Below, one piece after another: positions 42,330 to 48,161 of a stretch of 48,161 nucleotides of DNA (its first letter is position 1; the number at the start of each line of letters is the position of its first letter). The notes beneath the pieces were generated by a model. It had not been told where the DNA came from. It worked only from the letters and a program-made list of their open reading frames with translations, and searched no databases. A program made the translations under genes and the position numbers. Where the stretch lies: contig CASDXV010000012.1 of assembly GCA_949285255.1 (NCBI GenBank), positions 1 through 48,161 of the forward strand, read 5' to 3'. This DNA comes from an uncultured bacterium (GTDB lineage: Bacteria > Cyanobacteriota > Vampirovibrionia > Gastranaerophilales > Gastranaerophilaceae).

Positions 42330-43184
42330 CTATATTTCACATTTTAAGACTGCAAGTGCTTTAGGATTAAGCGCAACTGCGCCAAATGTGTACAATCCTC
42401 TTACGACCGTGTCAAATGACTGCTCTGCTCTTATTTGTTCAAATTTCTTTAATTGAGAAGCGTATGTAATGCCCTCTGTTGTACCTGCCATAATGATATA
42501 TTCATCATCTTCGCCTTTTCCTACGTTGTTGCTTACAAATACATCAAGGCCTGCTATTCTGCCTATTGAACCTTCTTTTTTAGCTTTGTCAGATTCATTA
42601 GATGAGCCTGAGAACTGTTCACAAAGCAAAAGAATTTCTTCTACATCAGGGTGAACTACAACCCAGCCTTGTTTTTGAGGAGTTATAGCGCCTGAGTTTT
42701 TAAGTAATTTTGCAAGAGATACAAAGTGAGAATATACATTTGTCTTATCAAGTGTAATAGCTGTTGTTGATTCGCCTTCGATAATGTTTGCGCTATCAGC
42801 GTATTGGTGCATTGTGAAAATGTATTTATCTATACCCTCGTCAATTGCTTTTTGTGCTTTTGTAAGAATTGTATCTGTCAGCTGCACGTTAGTTTGGGCC
42901 TGAACGATATCAGGAACGCTGAAAGCAAAGTATAAGCTTTGGTCAAGTTTAAGAGTTTTGCTTGATACGGTTGCTGCACTGTAAGCAGGCAGAGTGCCCG
43001 TGTATGCTCCTGTTGCAACGCTTTCAGGGGTTGCGATTTTAATTTCGCTTGTGCCGTTGTCGGCTTCTGCCTGATAGTCGCGGTTTACGCACTGAAGCAT
43101 TGTACAGGTTTTATCCAAGCCTGCGTTAATCTTTTTACTCCAAGTGCTGACAATCAAGCTGCTGTAGTTGGTTTGTTGTGACAT
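42330..43184 (-). CDS. Prophage major capsid protein (HK97-like)
   Basis: The coat subunit. 284 residues with the order seen in small HK97-fold coats: an N-terminal IVSTWSKKINAGLDKTCTML then CVNRDYQAEADNG near 33-45, a central A/P domain (AQKAIDEGIDKYIFTMHQYA near 108-127, GWVVVHPDVEEILL near 175-188) and a C-terminal GSIGRIAGLDVFVSNNVG near 207-224 closing with a hydrophobic strand. Such NRDYxxE sequences are common in siphovirus and podovirus coats. AAGGAAG precedes the ATG. A 6-bp-stem hairpin (CCGCAC TGTA GTGCGG, 43215-43230) lies just upstream at the end of the acetyltransferase gene. Confidence 0.82.
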   Translation of the reverse strand: MSQQTNYSSLIVSTWSKKINAGLDKTCTMLQCVNRDYQAEADNGTSEIKIATPESVATGAYTGTLPAYSAATVSSKTLKLDQSLYFAFSVPDIVQAQTNVQLTDTILTKAQKAIDEGIDKYIFTMHQYADSANIIEGESTTAITLDKTNVYSHFVSLAKLLKNSGAITPQKQGWVVVHPDVEEILLLCEQFSGSSNESDKAKKEGSIGRIAGLDVFVSNNVGKGEDDEYIIMAGTTEGITYASQLKKFEQIRAEQSFDTVVRGLYTFGAVALNPKALAVLKCEI

Positions 43185-43210
43185 GGTTTCTTCCTTTCTT
43201 TTTTATCTGC

Positions 43211-43753
43211 TTATCCGCACTGTAGTGCGGGATTAAATATTGAAAATACGTATAGATGGCATGGTTTGTTGAACTTATAACATTCATCTTTTAACCTTGC
43301 TTCAAATTCAAACCCGAGTTTTTCTATAAGGCTTCTTGCAAGAGTGTTTTCGCCCACTATTTCAATTGTGAGCTTTCTCACTTTCATTTTTTCAAATAAA
43401 AATTTAATGCCTTTTTTTGCTATTAAATACGAGCCAAAACCCCAGTAGGGCCTTGCTATACAAAATGTAACGCTTGTATCTGTTGCGCCAAAGGGTGTTT
43501 TTTTTCTGTTATAAAGGTAGAAAAACCCTCCGAAGCGGTCTTGTTTGCCGAGTTTTATGCAATAAATCGCATCTTTAAAATTTCTTACAAATCCTATGAA
43601 TTTTTCACTTGTCGACAGGTTCATGTAGTAAAAATTATCGTCAAACAGGCGGTAGTGGTATTTATTGCATTGTTTAAATACTTCCGGTAAATCGATTAGA
43701 GTGGGTTTTTCAAAATTTATTTCAAATAAGTCTTTTAGTTTATCTATTTTCAT
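43211..43753 (-). CDS. Prophage GNAT-family acetyltransferase
   Basis: 180 residues of the GNAT fold. The acetyl-CoA site is recognisable as VTFCIARPYWGFGSYLIAKKG near 94-114 (a variant of the R/Q-x-x-G-x-G/A loop) followed by KLTIEIVGENTLARSLIEKLGFEFEAR (about 127-153), the typical beta-5/helix-4 segment with the Asn-Ala-x-Ser-like ENTLARSLIEKLGF. The substrate is unknown; its place between coat and connector genes may hint at modification of a virion or host protein, but phages also carry such genes as cargo. GAGG precedes the ATG. Divergent from the membrane-protein gene. Confidence 0.75.
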   Translation of the reverse strand: MKIDKLKDLFEINFEKPTLIDLPEVFKQCNKYHYRLFDDNFYYMNLSTSEKFIGFVRNFKDAIYCIKLGKQDRFGGFFYLYNRKKTPFGATDTSVTFCIARPYWGFGSYLIAKKGIKFLFEKMKVRKLTIEIVGENTLARSLIEKLGFEFEARLKDECYKFNKPCHLYVFSIFNPALQCG

Positions 43754-43803
43754 TGTTGCCTCATTTGTTAATTTATGGTATTTTTAAGTCGGAGAATGTT
43801 GAT

Positions 43804-44274
43804 ATGCAAAATGATGAAAAATTTCTTGTTTTAGAACAGTACAGAGTTTATTCGCAAGCAAAAGAAGAGTTTATTTCAAGGAACTTCAGTACAAACAGGT
43901 TTTATCTTGTTTTGTCCTTAGTCTTGTTTTTGCTTTTGTATGTTTTTAACGCACTCACACCCTCTCTTATGCCTCTTGTAGTGGGTTCTATAATTGGTAT
44001 GGCTGTTTGTGTTATGTGGTGGCTAAACCTTGACAGTTATCAGTTTTTAATAAAAATTAAATACTCTAAGGTGTTAGAAGAAATGGAAAATATGCTTCCT
44101 TTTAACCCTTACAGAAAGGAATATCAGGCATTTCAGGAAGCAAAGAAAAATAAGAAAGCAATAGTATTTTCTGATTTTCAAAAGTTCCTTACAGTGGTTC
44201 TTTTCTGCCTATTTCTTGTAATATTTTCTAACAGTGTTACTTTTGTTATTTTGAATTTTACAAAATCTTACTAG
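43804..44274 (+). CDS. Two-helix-pair membrane protein (RipA-like), opposite strand
   Basis: 156 residues. A short polar N terminus is followed by two adjacent membrane helices (about 35-50 and 58-74), a cytoplasmic middle (VLEEMENMLPFNPYRKEYQAF) and one or two C-terminal membrane helices. This resembles small RipA-family membrane proteins, though the match is by topology and general sequence look only. The ATG at 43804 is chosen because GGAG sits nine bases upstream; an earlier TTG at 43753 has none. It is the only plus-strand gene within the prophage module, and its stop codon shares CTAG with the convergent connector gene. Candidate moron or superinfection-exclusion gene. Confidence 0.62.
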   Translation: MQNDEKFLVLEQYRVYSQAKEEFISRNFSTNRFYLVLSLVLFLLLYVFNALTPSLMPLVVGSIIGMAVCVMWWLNLDSYQFLIKIKYSKVLEEMENMLPFNPYRKEYQAFQEAKKNKKAIVFSDFQKFLTVVLFCLFLVIFSNSVTFVILNFTKSY

Positions 44275-44933
44275 CCAAAAGTAATTCTTGGAGTATTTTC
44301 TCTTGACTTAGTTCCTGAGGCCCTAAGATTGGTTATGGCGTTGTAGTAGAGTGTTCTCCAGTAGTTAAATTTTGCAAAAGACGGGTTTGCTTTGACTCTT
44401 ATTAATGTTCCGTAAACAAGAATTTGCTCTACGTAAGGTAGTGGTATGATGCTTGTGTCGTCACTGTTTTGCATTATTGCTTTTTTTGTGCCGTTAGAAT
44501 CTTGAGCATATAAGTCTGAAACATATATTACGCTTAATTTTCTATCTTGTTTCTGAGGTGTTGTTATGATTAAATTTCCGATATTTGAGTAAACGTCAGT
44601 TCTGTTTGAGAATTTTGGATTTAACTGTGTAGGGTGTACGTATTTGTATTTTTTGGAATTTTCCCATACAGAGATAATTCTTCCTCCAAAATCGCTCATG
44701 ATAGTTGTTGCGTCACGTTCGAGTTCAATTTCTTGTTTTTCAATTTGAAAATCCCAAATATATGAGCTTAAAACATCGGAGTTTGTCATATTAATAAGGT
44801 TTAAGACTCTTTTGTGTTCGCTTTTTTCTATTTCTTCAAAACTTGAAACCTCTCTCCAGCTCAGTTCATTTAGTACTTTTTTAAAGATATCAAAGTATGT
44901 TGGCTTTAGTTGCGAAGTGTTTTCTGTGTCCAT
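44271..44933 (-). CDS. Probable prophage head-tail adaptor (T7 gp11/P22 gp4-like role)
   Basis: 220 residues; helix-rich N terminus (FDIFKKVLNELSWREVSSFEEI) followed by strands and a C-terminal ...LYYNAITNLRASG segment. Length and location between coat and the large hub-like gene match the adaptor that sits under the portal in podoviruses; no signature is strong enough for a firm family. The ATG at 44933 is used because AAAGGAGG is five bases upstream; an in-frame start six codons earlier lacks one. Convergent with and overlapping the stop of the plus-strand membrane gene. Confidence 0.6.
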   Translation of the reverse strand: MDTENTSQLKPTYFDIFKKVLNELSWREVSSFEEIEKSEHKRVLNLINMTNSDVLSSYIWDFQIEKQEIELERDATTIMSDFGGRIISVWENSKKYKYVHPTQLNPKFSNRTDVYSNIGNLIITTPQKQDRKLSVIYVSDLYAQDSNGTKKAIMQNSDDTSIIPLPYVEQILVYGTLIRVKANPSFAKFNYWRTLYYNAITNLRASGTKSRENTPRITFG

Positions 44934-44943
44934 TTTTCCTCCT

Positions 44944-45180
44944 TTATACAAAACCTAGAAATTCGTATTTAAAACCTCGGCAGACAAATCTGTCTAAGCC
45001 TTCAAGATATATTTTTGAGGCGAGTTTTTTGCCTCTTTGGCTGCCTTTTAAGTCGTCAAGCAGCTTATTTGCACTGATTTTTATGCTAAAGTCGGCAAAG
45101 ACGGAGCTTTTTGTCCATATAGCGTGAGCTCCAAGCATTTGCTGATATTCGTAGTTAATTTCATTGTTACTAGAAGTCAT
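44944..45180 (-). CDS. Small prophage protein, unknown
   Basis: 78 residues, soluble, with a likely helix (SIKISANKLLDDLKGSQRG) and a terminal aromatic patch (FVCRGFKYEFLGFV). It overlaps the end of the hub-like gene by 11 bases, has AAGGAG before its ATG and is followed by the adaptor gene after 10 bases, so it is a genuine member of the connector operon. Function unknown; it may be a small neck or assembly factor. Confidence 0.65.
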   Translation of the reverse strand: MTSSNNEINYEYQQMLGAHAIWTKSSVFADFSIKISANKLLDDLKGSQRGKKLASKIYLEGLDRFVCRGFKYEFLGFV

Positions 45181-46705
45181 TTAAAAGCTCCTTAAATTCT
45201 ATTCCAACGAGCTTAAACCCGTCGTTTTCTTCTTCTCCTTCTATGTGAATTGCCACACTTAGGTTAGAATCAAATATCTGTACTCCTACAGTGCTCTGGT
45301 ATGAATGCGCCCAAATAGGATTGTACGCTGTTTCAAAACAGTTGTAGTTGTTTTTCGGTTCATCCTCGCTTGCCCATATAAGAGCACCTGTTTGAGTTGT
45401 TTTAATATATTCGTGGTCGGTTTTTATCTCTTTTATAAAATCCTTTGAAACGCTGAATTTAAAACGGTTTTCTCCTGTTTCATCAAGCAGAAGTGCAAAA
45501 TCTTCTACAATTTTTCTCTCGGATGGTTTACCAAGGTGGAAAAAGGGAGTAGAGAAGCTAAATTTTATAGGTAAACCGTCAAATGTGCTGCCTATATTTT
45601 CCATAAGTATTTTGCCGTTTGAACAGCCGGATATTATTTGATAGTTTACATTAGTAGCACATGTTATTTCTTGCTCTTCTATTCTTTTTGTCCAGCAATC
45701 GTTGGCAAAATCGTAAACCATAATGGTTCTAAAATACTTATCATCATTGTATGGGAGATAAAACCATATCTGGTTTTTCTTTTCATAAGGTACACAAAAA
45801 GCTTCGCTTATGCGGCTTGTGTCAATGTCTTTAAAAGAACTTTCTACAGGGTAAGCTATATTTCCGCTCATCATAATTTGAGAGAGTTCGCCTACTTGAG
45901 ACAGGGCAAAAAGCCCGTCTGCGTTAAAAAAGTACTGTTTGTTATTGCAGGTGCAGACTGCTTTTGAACCTTGAACACCCTTATCTGCAAATTTTATAAC
46001 GCTAAAGTTATCAGGTGATGTGCCTGAGAGCAGATATACGCCATCAGACTTAAATATGGCAAGGTTTCCGCAATATAGTGCAAGTGCTGATATTTTTGTT
46101 ACGGAGGAGTGAAAATTTGAAATATATCCTGCATCATTTGGGCTTTCCCAGTCGTCGTATCTGCCTAAAGCACTAAAATACAGAGTTGATTTTGAGCCAA
46201 TCCAGATACGTCCTGCAAATGTACATGTTGTATCGGGTATTATATCGTTTTCATCTGCATCTTTAGCATTCAGCGGTTTTACTTTTTCGCCACTCATTGA
46301 AGAGTTGTAATAATACGCCTCACAGCCTTTTGCGTAAAATACCACCCCGTCAAGATATAGAGTAAAATCGGCAGATGATATTTGTTTTTCATAATCAAAA
46401 ATTACCTCAGATATTCTTGTAAGGTAATTATAGTATTTGATTTTTCCGTCTGAGCGGGCGTAAATAAAGCCGTCTGTTGATTTGGGGTATTCGCAAATCC
46501 CGACAATTGAGCACTCGTCAGTTGTGTCGTCATCTAAATATGTTTGATTGCCCATCATTCTTTCGACACCTTGGTTTTTGTACAGTTCTACGTTATAACT
46601 GTCATCCCAGTTGAGTTTTTTTGCTCCGTAACCGAGCATTACCTTTGTGGCGTTTGTGTTTATGCCGCCTGAAAAGTCATAAAATGCAAGTTTATTATCG
46701 CTCAT
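45170..46705 (-). CDS. Probable prophage tail hub / DNA-stabilisation protein (P22 gp10-like)
   Basis: 511 residues, almost all beta-structure, with repeated aromatic strands such as FTLYLDGVVFYAKGCEAYYYN and GRIWIGSKSTLYFSALGRYDDW (about 184-205), consistent with a beta-propeller. P22 gp10 (472 residues) and related podovirus hub/nozzle proteins have this size, composition and position. The N-terminal FYDFSGGINTNATKVMLGYG is a segment often seen at the start of such proteins. It overlaps the endolysin gene by 11 bases and the 78-residue gene by 11 bases. Role in the virion neck is inferred. Confidence 0.65.
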   Translation of the reverse strand: MSDNKLAFYDFSGGINTNATKVMLGYGAKKLNWDDSYNVELYKNQGVERMMGNQTYLDDDTTDECSIVGICEYPKSTDGFIYARSDGKIKYYNYLTRISEVIFDYEKQISSADFTLYLDGVVFYAKGCEAYYYNSSMSGEKVKPLNAKDADENDIIPDTTCTFAGRIWIGSKSTLYFSALGRYDDWESPNDAGYISNFHSSVTKISALALYCGNLAIFKSDGVYLLSGTSPDNFSVIKFADKGVQGSKAVCTCNNKQYFFNADGLFALSQVGELSQIMMSGNIAYPVESSFKDIDTSRISEAFCVPYEKKNQIWFYLPYNDDKYFRTIMVYDFANDCWTKRIEEQEITCATNVNYQIISGCSNGKILMENIGSTFDGLPIKFSFSTPFFHLGKPSERKIVEDFALLLDETGENRFKFSVSKDFIKEIKTDHEYIKTTQTGALIWASEDEPKNNYNCFETAYNPIWAHSYQSTVGVQIFDSNLSVAIHIEGEEENDGFKLVGIEFKELLNDF

Positions 46706-47180
46706 AGTACCACCTTACTTTATTTCTTATGTAATCTCCTGCTTCATCTGCGCTTATAGTAGGCTCGTAGGGGATATATGTAATATCAATTTTGCCTGCA
46801 CTTGTAGATTTAGGGAGCATTTTTCCTACTTCATAATGTGTCATAACAGTGTCTTTTGAGGGCTTTAGATTGTATTTTTTAAGCAGTGTTGCGCAATACG
46901 ACCAGGCTGCTTCGCCTTGTACCCTTACAAAAGGGTAGTCACCTATGTTTTTTGGACTTTTATAGTTCCACATAGCACAAATGCTGAGCCCTATTGAGCC
47001 AGTGTTAAAGCCTCCGCAGTGGGCGGCATATTTTCCGTCATTGCAGTTTAAATTGTCCTCAGGTGTGTATTTTCCTTTTAAAATATCTCCGCACTTATCG
47101 ACTAAAAAATGATAGTGCTCAAAATCCGTTGACGAGGGAGTATACTTCCCTCCAGTCCAATGAAGAATTATCCTTTTCAT
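46695..47180 (-). CDS. Prophage endolysin, N-acetylmuramoyl-L-alanine amidase
   Basis: Cuts the amide bond between muramic acid and the peptide in peptidoglycan for lysis, or assists entry. 161 residues of the Amidase_2/PGRP fold, as in T7 lysozyme: IILHWTGG near 4-11 (first zinc His), AAHCGGFNTGSIGLSICAM near 58-76 and TVMTHYEVG near 110-118 (second His), then GKIDITYIP near 128-137 in place of the usual GRKxDPG, where the third ligand (Cys or Asp) is expected; Asp in KIDI may serve. No signal peptide, so it needs a holin. AGGAG precedes the ATG. The start lies inside the HTH gene (62-base overlap). Confidence 0.87.
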   Translation of the reverse strand: MKRIILHWTGGKYTPSSTDFEHYHFLVDKCGDILKGKYTPEDNLNCNDGKYAAHCGGFNTGSIGLSICAMWNYKSPKNIGDYPFVRVQGEAAWSYCATLLKKYNLKPSKDTVMTHYEVGKMLPKSTSAGKIDITYIPYEPTISADEAGDYIRNKVRWYYER

Positions 47181-47400
47181 TTTTTTCTCCTGAAATTAAA
47201 TCCAATACTAATTTTCCGTGAATGTTTAAAAATTTAGACACCGCCTGAGTTCTGTTTTTTGCATGGTATTTGATATAGATTCTTGCGAGGTAATTTTGAA
47301 CGGTTCTTACGCTAAGATTCAGAGTGCTTGCTATGGCACGGTCTTTAAGACCGCTGCAAAGCAGCGACATCACTTGCGCTTCGCGGTTTGTTAGCCTCAT
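47119..47400 (-). CDS. LuxR/GerE-type HTH protein
   Basis: About 93 residues consisting of a LuxR-type helix-turn-helix (LTNREAQVMSLLCSGLKDRA, then IASTLNLSVRTVQNYLARIY, about 3-42) and a short charged tail. It binds DNA and probably controls transcription of prophage genes. No receiver or sensor domain is attached. The ATG at 47400 follows GAGAGGA; an ATG 11 codons upstream lacks a ribosome binding site. The 3' 62 bases overlap the endolysin gene in another frame, and it leads the minus-strand late cluster, so it may regulate late or lysis genes. Confidence 0.82.
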   Translation of the reverse strand: MRLTNREAQVMSLLCSGLKDRAIASTLNLSVRTVQNYLARIYIKYHAKNRTQAVSKFLNIHGKLVLDLISGEKNEKDNSSLDWREVYSLVNGF

Positions 47401-47433
47401 TATTTGTCCTCTCTTGTTGATGAGTTTATTCAT

Positions 47434-47859
47434 ATCAGTTACTAATTGAAAAAAATAAATGTATTTTCCGTGGTTAATTTTTACCTTTTAAATATTTATT
47501 AAAAACTTTTTTAAGCAGCCAAAAAGCAAATGTGGTAAGAATATTAGAGAAAGTTATTTTTTTAAAATTTGCAAAAAATGTGACAAGTTTACTCAACTTT
47601 TCCATAAATACTCAATTCCTCGCTTATATTATTAAGGCTCAAAACATATATGGGGACTAAGAAAGCCTTGGTTTAGATATACATATAATATCAAACATTT
47701 TTATTTTGAAAATCACCAGAAATACTTGAGTAATTTTAGTTATTGCGTATATGTAAATAGTTGCTAAAAGCTTTGTGCTGCAAGCTTTTATGAACAATTT
47801 TATATTTAAAAATTATTATAAAAAATGTTATAATTTTACAAAAATTTATAATAAAAAAA
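47434..47859. other. AT-rich non-coding region upstream of the HTH gene
   Basis: About 430 bases without a credible gene. It contains a perfect 9-bp stem (TAAAAGCTT / AAGCTTTTA, 47765-47790) and an inverted pair TTACTCAA / TTGAGTAA about 145 bases apart that could be regulator sites. Two TATAAT sequences (47829-47834 and 47847-47852, plus strand) precede the structured element that follows, without good -35 boxes. Confidence 0.4.
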
Positions 47860-47924
47860 GAGGCACTATGTTGTATAGAATTAATCTACTTACCTGGAGC
47901 GTGCCTCAAAGAATTAAGAATTAA
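47860..47924 (+). promoter_or_regulatory. 18-codon open frame with hairpin-sequestered ribosome binding site
   Basis: GAGGCAC (47860-47866) overlaps a ribosome binding sequence AGAGG, followed by ATG at 47868 and 17 further sense codons to TAA at 47922-47924. GTGCCTC (47901-47907), inside the frame, is the perfect complement of GAGGCAC, so a folded RNA would hide the binding site. The layout looks like a leader peptide or attenuator, or is simply the outer stem of a larger RNA. Confidence 0.35.
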
Positions 47925-47931
47925 GATACGA

Positions 47932-48161
47932 AACGGATTTTGTGCGGGCGCGATAGCATTAGCGTGCGCCCATGCGAGTCACTTTGACGAAGTGACAAAA
48001 TTTCTATGAAATTTTCAAACGAAGTTAAAAAGTGAGGAGCGTCAATAATCCAAGAAACCTACGTAGAAAATTTTCTACGGGGCTTGTGCCCCGTTAAAAT
48101 TTTCAAACGAGCCTTAGGATGTGAGCCCGTTAGCTCTTCTTGTAGGCGAAGAATGAGCCGT
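47932..48161 (+). repeat. Second hairpin array / candidate structured RNA, cut by window edge
   Basis: Dense hairpins run to the end of the window: GGGCGC/GCGCCC (47946-47971), GTCACTT-TGACG-AAGTGAC (47978-47996), AAAATTTC-TAT-GAAATTTT (47997-48015), the perfect palindrome CGTAGAAAATTTTCTACG (48062-48079), ACGGGGC-TTGT-GCCCCGT (48077-48094), GAGC/GCTC (48123-48136) and TCTTC/GAAGA (48135-48152). A 14-base direct repeat AAATTTTCAAACGA occurs at 48009-48022 and 48097-48110, each followed after about 10 bases by GTGAG. No coding frame. Function unknown. Confidence 0.6.

Noticed and set aside
42071-42340. An 89-codon minus-strand frame and two further frames through the 42.1-42.3 kb array
   Set aside because: Three frames on both strands are open at once because the array lacks stop codons. 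None has a ribosome binding site, and the predicted peptides are Arg/Ser/His-rich with no fold-like pattern.
1-48161. CRISPR array
   Set aside because: No regularly spaced identical repeats of 24-40 bases were found; the hairpin arrays have unequal units and no spacers.
37532-48161. Integrase, excisionase or diversity-generating retroelement
   Set aside because: No recombinase, reverse transcriptase or template/variable repeat pair is visible; such genes may be beyond the window edge.

Overview
The window is about 48 kb of AT-rich DNA from a bacterium with an outer membrane. It best fits a gut member of the non-photosynthetic cyanobacterial sister group (Vampirovibrionia/Melainabacteria, order Gastranaerophilales). 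The main pointers are a DUF512/TIGR03279-type PDZ plus Fe-S protein otherwise known mainly from Cyanobacteria, a DapL-type LL-diaminopimelate aminotransferase, KdsB (Kdo, hence lipopolysaccharide), a two-partner secretion system, a cobalamin-dependent ribonucleotide reductase and many secreted TPR proteins. The lineage is inferred from gene content; no rRNA or tRNA gene was found in the window.

Layout. (1) 0.1-7 kb: nrdJ on the minus strand, then a plus-strand run of a TPR protein, nrnA, a YihY/BrkB membrane protein, a YhaM-like OB-HD nuclease, an exported protein and pncC. (2) 7.0-13.8 kb: a Tad/Flp pilus operon (cpaB, secretin, cpaE/tadZ, tadA, tadB, tadC), followed without a visible break by ribD, aroQ, thiL and ispD to 16.8 kb. 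The Flp pilin gene lies apart at 28.55 kb behind its own promoter. (3) 16.8-21.6 kb, minus strand: a secreted TPR protein, a GAF/HD-GYP-like protein, rdgB and uppS. (4) 21.7-28.8 kb, plus strand: a PadR-like/DUF512 pair, an unknown helical protein, ffh, rpsP, a CgeB-like glycosyltransferase, dapL and the pilin. (5) 28.8-31.6 kb, minus strand: kdsB and a large TPR protein. (6) 31.75-37.03 kb: a divergent two-partner secretion locus, with the TpsA haemagglutinin-type exoprotein on the minus strand and the TpsB transporter on the plus strand. (7) 37.6 kb to the window end: part of a prophage with podovirus-type head and connector genes, all on the minus strand except one membrane-protein gene. 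No integrase or attachment site is visible, so the far end probably lies outside the window.

How the parts work together. Two surface systems dominate the chromosomal part: Tad pili and the TPS adhesin. The rest is housekeeping: dNTP supply and clean-up (nrdJ, rdgB), oligoribonucleotide turnover (nrnA, YhaM-like), envelope precursors (uppS, ispD, kdsB, dapL), riboflavin, thiamine and shikimate steps, and protein targeting and translation (ffh, rpsP). In the prophage, the coordinate order TerL, portal, TerS, scaffold, coat, connector, hub, endolysin resembles a normal head-to-tail module, yet the genes are read in the opposite direction.

The features most worth a second look are two dense arrays of small DNA/RNA hairpins in the prophage (42.1-42.3 kb, and 47.9 kb to the window edge), a possible short plus-strand RNA at 41.3 kb, and a recurring promoter type (TTTACA, 16-18 bases, TAAAAT) that sits so close to several start codons that those mRNAs look leaderless.
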